Notes under the pieces: model-generated | Told to the model about the DNA's origin: nothing | What the model saw: only the letters and a program-made list of their open reading frames with translations | Databases searched by the model: none | Assembly (NCBI GenBank): GCA_029882395.1 | Contig: JAOUKT010000001.1 | Coordinates: forward strand, 64,159-128,158 | Origin: Gammaproteobacteria bacterium | Lineage (GTDB): Bacteria > Pseudomonadota > Gammaproteobacteria > SZUA-229 | Length of the DNA stretch: 64,000 nucleotides | Reading direction: 5' to 3' | Translations under genes and position numbers: made by a program | Shown here: piece after piece, positions 32,648 through 40,456 of the stretch | How the letters are laid out: every line of letters starts with the position of its first letter | How positions within the stretch are numbered: position 1 is the stretch's first letter

Positions 32648-33037
32648 TTAGGGTGAACTCATCCACGAGCAGTCGAGATGCATACGCACAGACACCAAAC
32701 CCTGTAAGCCATCTTCGATAATAGTGTTCACAGGCGTACGCTGTTTAAAGCGACGGTGGCCGCGACGCATCCACAACGCACCCATTTTTTCACTATGGGG
32801 ATAGGTAGTATGCAGCGCATCATCAATAGCAAGAATGTGTTCCAGCCGTTGATTAACATCATCGGTATCAGGCAGAGGCGTATCATCACGAAATGATCTC
32901 AGAACCCGGGTTCTCGTGCCATCGGGCAACGCCAGCACACCGACCTGCTGCTCTGCATTTAATTCCCATGACTCTAACAAACCCATAACATAACGGGTCA
33001 TTTTCATTCTTGCATCTTCAGTCTGTCGTTCAGTCAT
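32648..33037 (-). CDS. MbcA/ParS/Xre-type (DUF2384) protein without a RES toxin partner
   Basis: 129 residues. The C-terminal 60 residues fit the MbcA/ParS/Xre antitoxin toxin-binding domain (ALWMRRGHRRFKQRTPVNTI, then EDGLQGLVSVRMHLD). The N-terminal half (LLESWELNAEQQVGVLAL, then RVLRSF) matches the helical part of such proteins. Classical partners are RES-domain NAD-degrading toxins, but none is adjacent. The linked gene encodes a degenerate receiver instead. A regulatory rather than antitoxin role is likely. Confidence 0.75.
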   Translation of the reverse strand: MTERQTEDARMKMTRYVMGLLESWELNAEQQVGVLALPDGTRTRVLRSFRDDTPLPDTDDVNQRLEHILAIDDALHTTYPHSEKMGALWMRRGHRRFKQRTPVNTIIEDGLQGLVSVRMHLDCSWMSSP

Positions 33038-33194
33038 ACTCTCACCCGGCTAGTCGGGCCCTTTATTAAAAAGTATCGAAGCCAGATTTTAACACAGACT
33101 TAATCTATAATGCAGAGTCTGAAACAGTATCAGCTACAGAAAAAAGCCTTAAAGCCTGCACAGTTGCAAGGGTTAATGAGTTAAAAATTTTGCC

Positions 33195-33752
33195 ATGTTA
33201 AAATTAAATAGCCCCAGACTAATCCTCACCCCGATAGAAAATGAATTCAGTTTAGCGGACACAACATGCTTTATTTCTGCCTTAAAGCGGATAAAGTTTC
33301 TAGGCCCCGAACTGACGCCATCAGCATCACAGCCGTGTTTTGATACTGGAGAGCACTTTCTGCATCAGATCAGTTTTCTGGGTTGCTCGCCCAGGCTTTA
33401 TTCAGATGGCGAGAGTGATATTTTTATCGGCATTGATCAGCAAAGCCGTGTTCAATTTTCCCATTGTCACTCTATGCCTCCGCCACGATGCCCGCATTGT
33501 CAGAAAACAAATAAAAACTGGCCCGTAAACCATCGGCATTGGCTGGCAAACACTGAGACGATGGATAACTGCCCCCAATGTGATAAAGCCTTCCATTTCA
33601 CGGCCATGAAGTGGAAAAAAAATGGCGGATATGGCAGATTACTGTTACAGATTTACGGCGTGCAGGAGCAACTGGCGGTACCTAACCCGTCGTTTCTCGG
33701 TGAACTTGAAGCGCTTACTGAGACTGGCTGGGAATATTTTTTCGCCACATAA
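33195..33752 (+). CDS. Conserved hypothetical protein with a CxxC zinc-ribbon
   Basis: 185 residues. The central part has two CxxC knuckles (RCPHCQKT near 98-105 and NCPQCDKA near 124-131) about 22 residues apart, which suits a zinc ribbon. The region between them is Trp/His-rich (KNWPVNHRHWLA). No signal peptide, membrane helix or catalytic motif is visible. I do not recognise the family beyond the zinc-ribbon. It is flanked by divergent DUF2384 and co-directional EEP-hydrolase genes, neither of which suggests a role. Confidence 0.7.
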   Translation: MLKLNSPRLILTPIENEFSLADTTCFISALKRIKFLGPELTPSASQPCFDTGEHFLHQISFLGCSPRLYSDGESDIFIGIDQQSRVQFSHCHSMPPPRCPHCQKTNKNWPVNHRHWLANTETMDNCPQCDKAFHFTAMKWKKNGGYGRLLLQIYGVQEQLAVPNPSFLGELEALTETGWEYFFAT

Positions 33753-33854
33753 ATGGCAAAACATTTACCACTCAGATGGCCCGAAAAATCTGTCTTTAGA
33801 TGATTTAAAACAATCTGGCCGAAGATATTTAAGTCATATTTAAAACAGAAACCC

Positions 33855-33904
33855 TATAATGAAACGATAATAAAATGATCAGATTATCATCGTCATCCGA
33901 TGAT
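33855..33904 (+). promoter_or_regulatory. Candidate -10 box and 5'-leader hairpin upstream of the EEP gene
   Basis: TATAAT stands at 33855-33860 without a clear -35. A perfect 7-bp stem, ATCATCG/CGATGAT (33886-33904, 5-base loop), follows within the leader, 27 bases before the ATG at 33932. Possible promoter with an mRNA 5' hairpin; no known riboswitch class fits. Confidence 0.3.
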
Positions 33905-33931
33905 GATACGTGGCCATAAAACGGGATAATC

Positions 33932-34684
33932 ATGTCTGATAACACAATAAAAATTGTTACCTATAATATCCACAAAGGTTTTAGTACGACTAACAAACAT
34001 TTTGTTTTACATGACATAAAAACAGCCTTGCAACAGATTGAAGCCGATATTGTATTCCTGCAGGAAATACAGGGCGAACATCAGCTAAAGCGTTCATCTG
34101 TCTTAAACTGGCCCAACGAGCCTCAGCTTGAGTTTCTCGCCGACCAGGTCTGGCCGCATCATGCCTATGGCAAAAACGCCATCTACCAGGCCGGTCACCA
34201 CGGTAACGCCATTCTCAGTAAACACCCATTTCAGCAATGGGAAAATATTAACGTCTCCAACAGAGAAAATGCCAGTCGCAGCCTGTTGCATGGCACAATG
34301 CAGCTACCCCATTTTGAAACTCCCTTGCATGTGATCTGCGTTCACCTTGGTTTATTTGAAAAAGAGCGTAGCCGTCAGTTTAAAACCCTGTGTGAGCGCA
34401 TTGACTCACATATACCTCGAGATGAGCCCCTCATTATCGCCGGTGATTTTAACGATTTCTGGCATCAGGCAGAACACCACCTGCAGGATCATTTAAAACT
34501 ATCAGAAGTCTTCAAACAGCTCACCGGTTCACATGCGCGCAGTTTTCCTGCCTGGCTGCCCATCATGCACACGGATCGTATCTATTACCGTGGCCTTGAA
34601 CCCAGCCACTGTGAGCGCCTCAAACACCAACCCTGGAAGCGTCTGTCTGACCATATACCATTGATGGCTGAATTTTCGCTATAA
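33932..34684 (+). CDS. Endonuclease/exonuclease/phosphatase (EEP) family protein, YbhP-like
   Basis: 250 residues. Mg2+-dependent DNase I-like fold: VTYNIHKGFST at the start, the metal Glu in FLQEIQGEH (about 45), VICVHLGLFEKERSRQ with the catalytic His, GDFNDFWH (Asp/Asn pair) and the terminal SDHIPL. YbhP-type members are often encoded with cardiolipin synthase ClsB; no such gene is next door here. Substrate (nucleic acid, phospholipid or phosphoinositide-like) cannot be predicted. Confidence 0.85.
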   Translation: MSDNTIKIVTYNIHKGFSTTNKHFVLHDIKTALQQIEADIVFLQEIQGEHQLKRSSVLNWPNEPQLEFLADQVWPHHAYGKNAIYQAGHHGNAILSKHPFQQWENINVSNRENASRSLLHGTMQLPHFETPLHVICVHLGLFEKERSRQFKTLCERIDSHIPRDEPLIIAGDFNDFWHQAEHHLQDHLKLSEVFKQLTGSHARSFPAWLPIMHTDRIYYRGLEPSHCERLKHQPWKRLSDHIPLMAEFSL

Positions 34685-34743
34685 ACATGAAATCAACATA
34701 AGAATAAGTTAATATACGGGCATATTTTCCCCTGGAGATTAGC

Positions 34744-35445
34744 ATGAGTGACAATGAGAACAATTCACCTATCGCAGCGGCACCTGAACTGGGTGACAAG
34801 GAGATGCTGGAGCAACAGCTCAAGGAACAGCTAGATCATCTGGAGTCATTACAGCAACGCTTCGGTGCTGATCAACTCACACAGGCCCGGGCACAGCTTG
34901 ATATTGCTGAGACCATGGCAGGCCTTGAACGCGGCGAGGAAGCCTGGAGCCTGGCACGTGGTGCTTTCGATTTATTTTTAAAAGACGAACAATGGCAGGA
35001 TGCCGTAGAGGCCTGTGACATTCTTTACCAATGCGAGCAGCCGGCTTCTATCGCCGCGCTGGGCATGGGCGTCTGGCTGGCCGTCACTTACCCCATTAAA
35101 ATGCAAACCAGTTATGTCATGCTTGAACATATTGTCGATGAAACGCCGGACAAAGCAGATGGTGGCGCGGTTGCTGCTATGGTTGCTCATTACATCGCCG
35201 ATGTGCGTGCAGAAGATGATAAAAAACGCGCCAATATGCAATTTTTAACCATCAACCTGCTCGCCCGTGTTGCCAAGCGCCACAGTGATGTAACAGACCA
35301 GGCCGGGCTTGATTTCTGGATTGAAAAACTTGAACTCAACAACCAGGAAAAGTTATTTTCTCGTTTCTCGCTGATCATTAACGCCATTGTTGAAGACCAG
35401 TGGTGGTTCGACCGGGATGAGTTGAGAAACAAAATACCGGAATAA
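34744..35445 (+). CDS. Conserved hypothetical acidic helical protein
   Basis: 233 residues, very acidic and almost wholly helical, with no membrane helix or signal. The stretch ARAQLDIAETMAGLERGEEA, then WSLARGAFDLFLKDEQWQDA, resembles TPR-like helical pairs. It is Trp-containing and ends WWFDRDELRNKIPE. GGAG lies eight bases before the ATG. I do not recognise a named family; a cytosolic protein-interaction role is the most that can be inferred. Confidence 0.72.
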   Translation: MSDNENNSPIAAAPELGDKEMLEQQLKEQLDHLESLQQRFGADQLTQARAQLDIAETMAGLERGEEAWSLARGAFDLFLKDEQWQDAVEACDILYQCEQPASIAALGMGVWLAVTYPIKMQTSYVMLEHIVDETPDKADGGAVAAMVAHYIADVRAEDDKKRANMQFLTINLLARVAKRHSDVTDQAGLDFWIEKLELNNQEKLFSRFSLIINAIVEDQWWFDRDELRNKIPE

Positions 35446-35630
35446 TTAATTTATGCCATCAGCAGGCTGTTTCAGTTTCAAATAAACAGCCTGGAGACTA
35501 TTAACACAGCGGGCCCGACAAAAAGCTTATAAAATTTTCAACATCAAACAGGTAATTAGCTCTATACTCTTTTAACGATACAACCCTGTGCACATTAAAA
35601 GCAGACTGTCGACGGAAGCGACACATTTTT

Positions 35631-36290
35631 ATGTCGGAAATTATAAAACGCATCGTCGTTATGAATTCAAAAGGTGGTTGTGGAAAAACCACCATCGCCA
35701 CCAATCTTGCCAGCTGTTATGCCCGCCATGGATATGACACAGCGTTGCTGGACTGTGACCCTCAGGAGTCCAGCATGCACTGGCTGCGCAGCCGGGACAA
35801 AAACTTACCCGGCATTTATGGCGTCATCGCTCATAAATCAGCCACCCTTAATAAAAATAAATGCTGGCATTTACGCCTGCCGATCGGTACTCAGCGCGTT
35901 ATTATTGACACGCCGGCAGGCTTACGTGAGACCGATTTGCTGGAAAACCTTCAGAATATTGATGAGGTTGTGATCCCCGTATTACCTTCACCGATTGACA
36001 TCCATTCTACCGCCGACTTTATCCGCGATTTATTGATCCTCGGAAAATTACGTCGTAAGGAAATACGAATCAACATTATTACCAATAAGGTTAAAGCAAA
36101 CACCATTGCTTTTCAGTCGCTGTGCCGATTCTTAAACACATTAAAGATACCGGTAATAGCACAAATAAAAGACACACAAAATTATGTGCATGCCACCGAG
36201 AAGGGACTGGGCATACATGAAGTTAATAAAAAAACGTTACTGGAAGATAAAATATTATGGGACGGAATACTCAAGCATCTGGAATCATAA
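35631..36290 (+). CDS. Orphan ParA/MinD-family ATPase
   Basis: 219 residues. Deviant Walker A SKGGCGKTTIATNLAS (about 13-28), Walker B-like TALLDCDPQESSMHWL, and RVIIDTPAGL. It lacks a DNA-binding N-terminal extension and any adjacent parB, so it is not a standard plasmid or chromosome ParA. Small orphan ParA proteins usually position a protein cargo or complex. It converges on the HU-LysM gene with only 12 bases between stops. The window also encodes ParC and FleN, so it is the third member of this superfamily here. Confidence 0.85.
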   Translation: MSEIIKRIVVMNSKGGCGKTTIATNLASCYARHGYDTALLDCDPQESSMHWLRSRDKNLPGIYGVIAHKSATLNKNKCWHLRLPIGTQRVIIDTPAGLRETDLLENLQNIDEVVIPVLPSPIDIHSTADFIRDLLILGKLRRKEIRINIITNKVKANTIAFQSLCRFLNTLKIPVIAQIKDTQNYVHATEKGLGIHEVNKKTLLEDKILWDGILKHLES

Positions 36291-36302
36291 AAAACGAGCG
36301 CG

Positions 36303-38129
36303 TTAATCTGACAATAATGACAGATTTTCAATATCTGAACGTGCTATTTCTTCTTTATATTTAATTAACAAATCAGCATCGAACCTTTCCACACCTATCA
36401 AAGAAAAGTACGCGTATGGATTGCCTCTTTTTTTATGGTAGAGATAATTGTAATAGTAGCCTGTAGCAATATTATTCTTATCCTGCTTTGTCAGCGCATC
36501 AGGCTCGCCATATAAAGTCGGCAACAAAACCAGCTTACCCATTTTTACACGATCAGGGTTATTGATCTTATTCTGGTTAGCCTGATAAATATGTGGCCAG
36601 TAAAAAGGATTGACATAATATTTTTTTGCCAGACGCCAGAGACTATCGCCGTTGATCAGTCGATAATCCCTGGCTGTAAAAAACGCCGTTTGCACGGCAT
36701 TGTTTTGAGTCTGGCCGTCAGCTACTTCTTGCGTAAGCACAGCTGCCTCATCAATGAGCGCATCCGTATTCACGGCAAGCTGCGATGCGGCAAACTCAGT
36801 CTCAATGTCTGCCGGACGGTCAATAACGCCAGCTGTAAGCTCAGCAGCAGCGTCTTCTTCAACGGTATTGAGAGTGGACAGCTCCTCTTCAATCAATGCT
36901 TGCTCACGGCCAGCCGCAACAGGTTCTTCCGCTACTGAAAAAGCCGGCGTAACTGGCTCAGCCGTGAATGTTTGCATCTCTGCAACAGCCTGAGAATCAA
37001 TTGGCTGATTATCGGCTGTAAAGGTATTAAATAAAGTCGCCACTGCAAGTAAAACAATGACAGCCGCAGCAACCGCTAACAACGGCTTTCTGTTAGCCTG
37101 CAGTCCGCCTTTGTCAGTCTCGCCGTTTAACTTTGAAACGGAATTCAACTCCTTATCAAGATCCTGATCTGATTTTGAATCCGTGGTTTCATACAATGCG
37201 CTTCGTGTTTCCGTGCGCACAATAATTTCAGGAGCGGCAAACTTAGGCGCTGATTTTTCTTTTTGCTCAGTATTTTTAAAATAATGCCGTTCAGAGAGTT
37301 TTTTAATGTGATCTACAACAGACTGATCATTCCACTCAAAATCTTTTTTTGCTACGGGTGGTACAACCGCCTCTTTGTCTTTTTTATCATCAAAAGCGGA
37401 AACATCGGGGGTTTCATTTATTTCTTCATGCGCTGTTTGTTGATGATAGCCAGAGTAAGCAACCGTGACTTTTTCCGCTGGCTCGACTGCTGATTCTTTC
37501 TTAAGGATTTCTGCAACCTGTTCTAAAACCTCTATTTCATCTCTAATATCAGCCACCACAGACTCTGGCTGCGCTATTATTGGATCGGCTCCAGTTTTAT
37601 TTTCAGCCTTGAGATCAACGGACTCTTCCGTCGAGAATTTTTCTTTTTTCTGCTCTGCCAGTTTTGCCACAAGACCGGCCGCTTCTGACAGCACTGGTCG
37701 TTTTGCAGCAAGCGGTTTGGTTTGTAAGACAGCAGGCTCAGGTGCCGGCTCTGGTGTTTTATCTGCTGTTGTTTTGGCCGCAACGGCCTTTGGCTGCAGC
37801 AGCGATGCATGTTCAGCCTCATTCCAGGGCACACGGGCTAAAGGGTTGGGCTCAACCGCCTCTTTCAGTCGCTTTGCCGGTGTAAAAATGACACGCGGGC
37901 GCCCCTGAATCAATATCTTATTACCGGTTGACGGGTTAACACCGTTACGTGAATTCATCCATTTGAGCTTAAAAGTGCCAAACTGATGCAAACGAACCTG
38001 ACCATCCCTGATCAAGCCTTCACGTATAATATCCAATAAAGCCCTGGAAAATTCAGACAAAAACGCCTGTTCATTGCCGTAAACACGGGCAATCTGATCC
38101 ATCAAGGCTTTGTCATAGAGTCGTTTCAT
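36303..38129 (-). CDS. HU-type DNA-binding domain fused through a membrane helix to a LysM domain
   Basis: 608 residues. Residues 1-92 are an HU/IHF domain: LHQFGTFKLKW corresponds to the family's GFGxF region, the arm tip reads RNGVNPSTGNKILIQGRP with the intercalating Pro at 66, and the domain ends RVIFTPAKRLKEAV. Residues 95-345 are a charged, Ala/Glu/Lys/Pro-rich linker. One membrane helix is at about 350-370 (LLAVAAAVIVLLAVATLF). A second acidic linker precedes a LysM domain (488-541: LINGDSLWRLAKKYY, IYQANQNKINNPDRVKMGKL), and a Tyr-rich tail ends the protein. Topology would be DNA-binding side in, LysM in the periplasm. The start overlaps the upstream HU-like gene by four bases. Confidence 0.85.
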   Translation of the reverse strand: MKRLYDKALMDQIARVYGNEQAFLSEFSRALLDIIREGLIRDGQVRLHQFGTFKLKWMNSRNGVNPSTGNKILIQGRPRVIFTPAKRLKEAVEPNPLARVPWNEAEHASLLQPKAVAAKTTADKTPEPAPEPAVLQTKPLAAKRPVLSEAAGLVAKLAEQKKEKFSTEESVDLKAENKTGADPIIAQPESVVADIRDEIEVLEQVAEILKKESAVEPAEKVTVAYSGYHQQTAHEEINETPDVSAFDDKKDKEAVVPPVAKKDFEWNDQSVVDHIKKLSERHYFKNTEQKEKSAPKFAAPEIIVRTETRSALYETTDSKSDQDLDKELNSVSKLNGETDKGGLQANRKPLLAVAAAVIVLLAVATLFNTFTADNQPIDSQAVAEMQTFTAEPVTPAFSVAEEPVAAGREQALIEEELSTLNTVEEDAAAELTAGVIDRPADIETEFAASQLAVNTDALIDEAAVLTQEVADGQTQNNAVQTAFFTARDYRLINGDSLWRLAKKYYVNPFYWPHIYQANQNKINNPDRVKMGKLVLLPTLYGEPDALTKQDKNNIATGYYYNYLYHKKRGNPYAYFSLIGVERFDADLLIKYKEEIARSDIENLSLLSD

Positions 38130-38413
38130 TCAGGCTTCCAGCTTTTGACAAAATCTTTAAGCCATTGTGATGCGCGAAAAAAAGGCACGGTACGGGCAGG
38201 TGTTAGATAGTATTTCTTTTCCGAAGGCAGATAGGTCCTGCGGGCCGCTGTTTGTTTGACCCCGAATGTTCCAAAACGCCTCAGAACCACCTGTGACTCT
38301 GAGTTCATATGTTGCGTTATGATATCCAGCTCCTGTATTAGGCACCGCCGGGCTTCTGCCTGACTTATTTGCAGCCTAATGGAAAGCAATTTAATCACTT
38401 CAGTTGTTGTCAT
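38126..38413 (-). CDS. Small divergent HU/IHF-like protein
   Basis: 95 residues with the HU core: helical N-terminus (VIKLLSIRLQISQAEARRCL), VVLRRFGTFGVKQTAARRTY and VPFFRASQWLKDFVKSW. The arm is shorter and lacks the N-P-x-T-G tip; it carries ARRTYLPSEKKYY instead. DNA binding or dimerisation may therefore differ from classic HU. Its stop overlaps the ATG of the HU-TM-LysM gene (ATGA), and its own ATG overlaps the stop of a 20-codon small ORF. Heterodimerisation with the HU domain of the larger protein is a reasonable inference. Confidence 0.82.
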   Translation of the reverse strand: MTTTEVIKLLSIRLQISQAEARRCLIQELDIITQHMNSESQVVLRRFGTFGVKQTAARRTYLPSEKKYYLTPARTVPFFRASQWLKDFVKSWKPE

Positions 38414-38472
38414 GCGCCTTTTTCACCAAAAAATACAGCCATCACTATTAAATATAGACCTTTTGTGGCCAT
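38410..38472 (-). CDS. Small hydrophobic ORF (20 codons) coupled to the HU-like gene
   Basis: The reverse strand reads ATG GCC ACA AAA and continues to a TGA that overlaps the HU-like ATG (GCATGA). The product is MATKGLYLIVMAVFFGEKGA, with a hydrophobic core of about ten residues. GGGAG lies seven bases before its ATG. That is the best ribosome site in this locus, whereas the HU-like gene itself has none of similar strength. It may be a membrane micropeptide or simply a leader that delivers ribosomes to the HU-like gene by coupling. Confidence 0.5.
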   Translation of the reverse strand: MATKGLYLIVMAVFFGEKGA

Positions 38473-38577
38473 ATTCAATCTCCCTGTTAGACGATATTGT
38501 TAAATTCGTATAAAAAACAAGGAGTTAAAAGCTATCTGTTTTTATTATTATGTTTGTCCAGTCTTTATTAAGCGCTA

Positions 38578-39048
38578 TTATTCGGTAATAAGGTTCTGGT
38601 TAAGATTAGGACCTAATTGATCGGTCAATTGCTGTTTTTGCTGATTTAAATTCTCAATCTGTTCTTTCAGTGATGTAACGTCATTATTCACTTGTACATA
38701 ATCTTTCATAATTTTATTTTTATTTTGTAAAACACTGACTTCGGATGTCAAATTACGCACTTTTTTCTTCAGCCGGTTTGTCTGTCTAAGACAAACTTTG
38801 TATTCGTCATTGATTTTTCCTGAATCCTTCTCGTTCGATTTTACAACCGTTGAAATACTGTTGACTTGTACATCTAATGTTGAGTTTTTTTCCACCAAAC
38901 TGGCAATTTTATTATCCAGACGCATAATCTCTTCATTCTTTAAGGTGATAATTTCCAGCCTTGGATCAATCTGTGAATAAATGTAAACAGAAACGATGGA
39001 CATGCCAATTGAAATTAAAAGGGTCACGAGTGTTCTGACTGATATCAT
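38578..39048 (-). CDS. Single-pass membrane coiled-coil protein
   Basis: 156 residues. One N-terminal membrane helix (about 5-25, RTLVTLLISIGMSIVSVYIY) is followed by a long coiled coil (about 38-145) rich in Lys, Asn, Gln and Glu, with heptad-like Leu/Ile/Val spacing and a single Cys. It ends NLNQNLITE. No named family is recognised. It lies about 105 bases upstream of the small ORF/HU-like/HU-LysM genes on the same strand, so it might belong to the same envelope system, but the gap prevents a firm operon call. Confidence 0.68.
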   Translation of the reverse strand: MISVRTLVTLLISIGMSIVSVYIYSQIDPRLEIITLKNEEIMRLDNKIASLVEKNSTLDVQVNSISTVVKSNEKDSGKINDEYKVCLRQTNRLKKKVRNLTSEVSVLQNKNKIMKDYVQVNNDVTSLKEQIENLNQQKQQLTDQLGPNLNQNLITE

Positions 39049-39155
39049 AATTGTATTTCCTGAAGTAAATTTGCTGTTTTCATGTTGTTAAGAATGCACT
39101 GATCAAACGTGATTATTATAGCCCTGCTAAAACAGCCAGAACCTCATCAGTTGCC

Positions 39156-40448
39156 TTAGCTAAAATAAAGACGCAGCACCCGGAATAAATAATACGCATC
39201 CCAGGTACCTGCTGTTTCTCGAATTGAATGCATCGCGAATGTAGGCACACCGACATCAATAGTCTTCACACCCAGCCCTGAGGCTGTAACCGGGCCAATC
39301 GTACTGCCACAGCCCATATCACTTCTCACAACAAACGATTGTACTGGTACATCTGCCTGCTCGCACAGGTGACGAAAAAAAGCACTGGTTTCCGAACTGG
39401 TCGCATAACGCTGATTGGCGTTGACTTTTATGACGGGCCCTTTGTTCAAAATGGGACCATGATTGGCATCATGCTTATCAGAAAAATTGGGGTGGATACC
39501 GTGTGCATTATCTGCTGAAATCATCAGAGAACGATCAATACAGCGGCTTAAATTTTCTGTTGTATCCGTTAAACGTTGCAGTACCGATTTCAAAAATGAG
39601 CCGTGTGCACCTGCTGCCGACACACTGCCGACTTCTTCATGGTCGCTACAAATCAGCAACGTGTTTTTATTGTTATCCGATTCCAGTAATGCTTTTAAGC
39701 CCACAAAGCAGCTCAGCAGGTTATCCAGTCGTGCCGAGCTGATAAAGTCATCGTGAAAACCGACAATGGATGCTGTCTGCGTATCATACAGACTCAGCTC
39801 ATAATCCAGAACCTGCAGCGCATCCTTGGGTGATGAGGCATCGGCTTTAATTAACTGCAATAATAAATCACGAAAGTCCAGCGCCTTATCTTTTGGTAAT
39901 TGCAATATCAGCGGCGGCAAATCGGTTTGGGCGTTGATTGTTTTATTAGAATTAGCCTCCTGGTCAAGGTGGATAGCCAGGCTTGGGATAATCGCTACCG
40001 GTTTTTCAAAATCGATCAGGCGGCTGACGAGCTCACCATCTGTTGTTTTATAGGTAACACGTCCCGCAATTGATAAATCGCGATCAAACCAGGGATTTAA
40101 TAACACACCACCGTAGACTTCGACACCTAGCTGATAATAACTGTGTTTGCTGATTTCGGGTGTCGGCTTTATTTTCAGGCAGGGACTATCGGTATGAGCA
40201 CCGACCATTTTAAAACCGCTTTCTACTGCCGATTCAGAGGCTTTATTAAATGCGATGATGGCGGAGTCGTTTCGGCAGACGTAATAACGCCCGGCAGCAA
40301 GCCCCTGCCAGCTATCTGCTTCATATAAACGCTGATACCCGGCTTGTTCAAGGCTGATGATCATGCACTCCACGGCATGAAAAGGCGTTGGTGAACAGCC
40401 CAGAAAATCAATCAGCTCATCATTAAATAATTGTTGTGAAGCGTCCAT
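39156..40448 (-). CDS. apeB: M18 family aminopeptidase (ApeB type)
   Basis: 430 residues, normal for bacterial M18 enzymes. A cytosolic dizinc aminopeptidase preferring acidic N-terminal residues. Metal and catalytic segments are VGAHTDSPCLKIKP near residue 80, CSDHEEVGSVSAAGAHGSFL near 265, a central HGIHPNFSDKHD and the C-terminal RSDMGCGSTIGPVTASGLG. It is followed by no partner; the upstream NAD-kinase-like gene ends eight bases before its start, suggesting one transcript. Confidence 0.93.
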   Translation of the reverse strand: MDASQQLFNDELIDFLGCSPTPFHAVECMIISLEQAGYQRLYEADSWQGLAAGRYYVCRNDSAIIAFNKASESAVESGFKMVGAHTDSPCLKIKPTPEISKHSYYQLGVEVYGGVLLNPWFDRDLSIAGRVTYKTTDGELVSRLIDFEKPVAIIPSLAIHLDQEANSNKTINAQTDLPPLILQLPKDKALDFRDLLLQLIKADASSPKDALQVLDYELSLYDTQTASIVGFHDDFISSARLDNLLSCFVGLKALLESDNNKNTLLICSDHEEVGSVSAAGAHGSFLKSVLQRLTDTTENLSRCIDRSLMISADNAHGIHPNFSDKHDANHGPILNKGPVIKVNANQRYATSSETSAFFRHLCEQADVPVQSFVVRSDMGCGSTIGPVTASGLGVKTIDVGVPTFAMHSIRETAGTWDAYYLFRVLRLYFS

Positions 40449-40456
40449 AAATCCTC

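Noticed and set aside
32648-33037. Toxin-antitoxin module
   Set aside because: The DUF2384 domain suggests an antitoxin, but the coupled gene is a degenerate receiver and no RES-type toxin is present nearby.
33886-33904. Riboswitch in the leader of the EEP-family gene
   Set aside because: Only one simple 7-bp hairpin is present, without the conserved cores of any riboswitch class I know.
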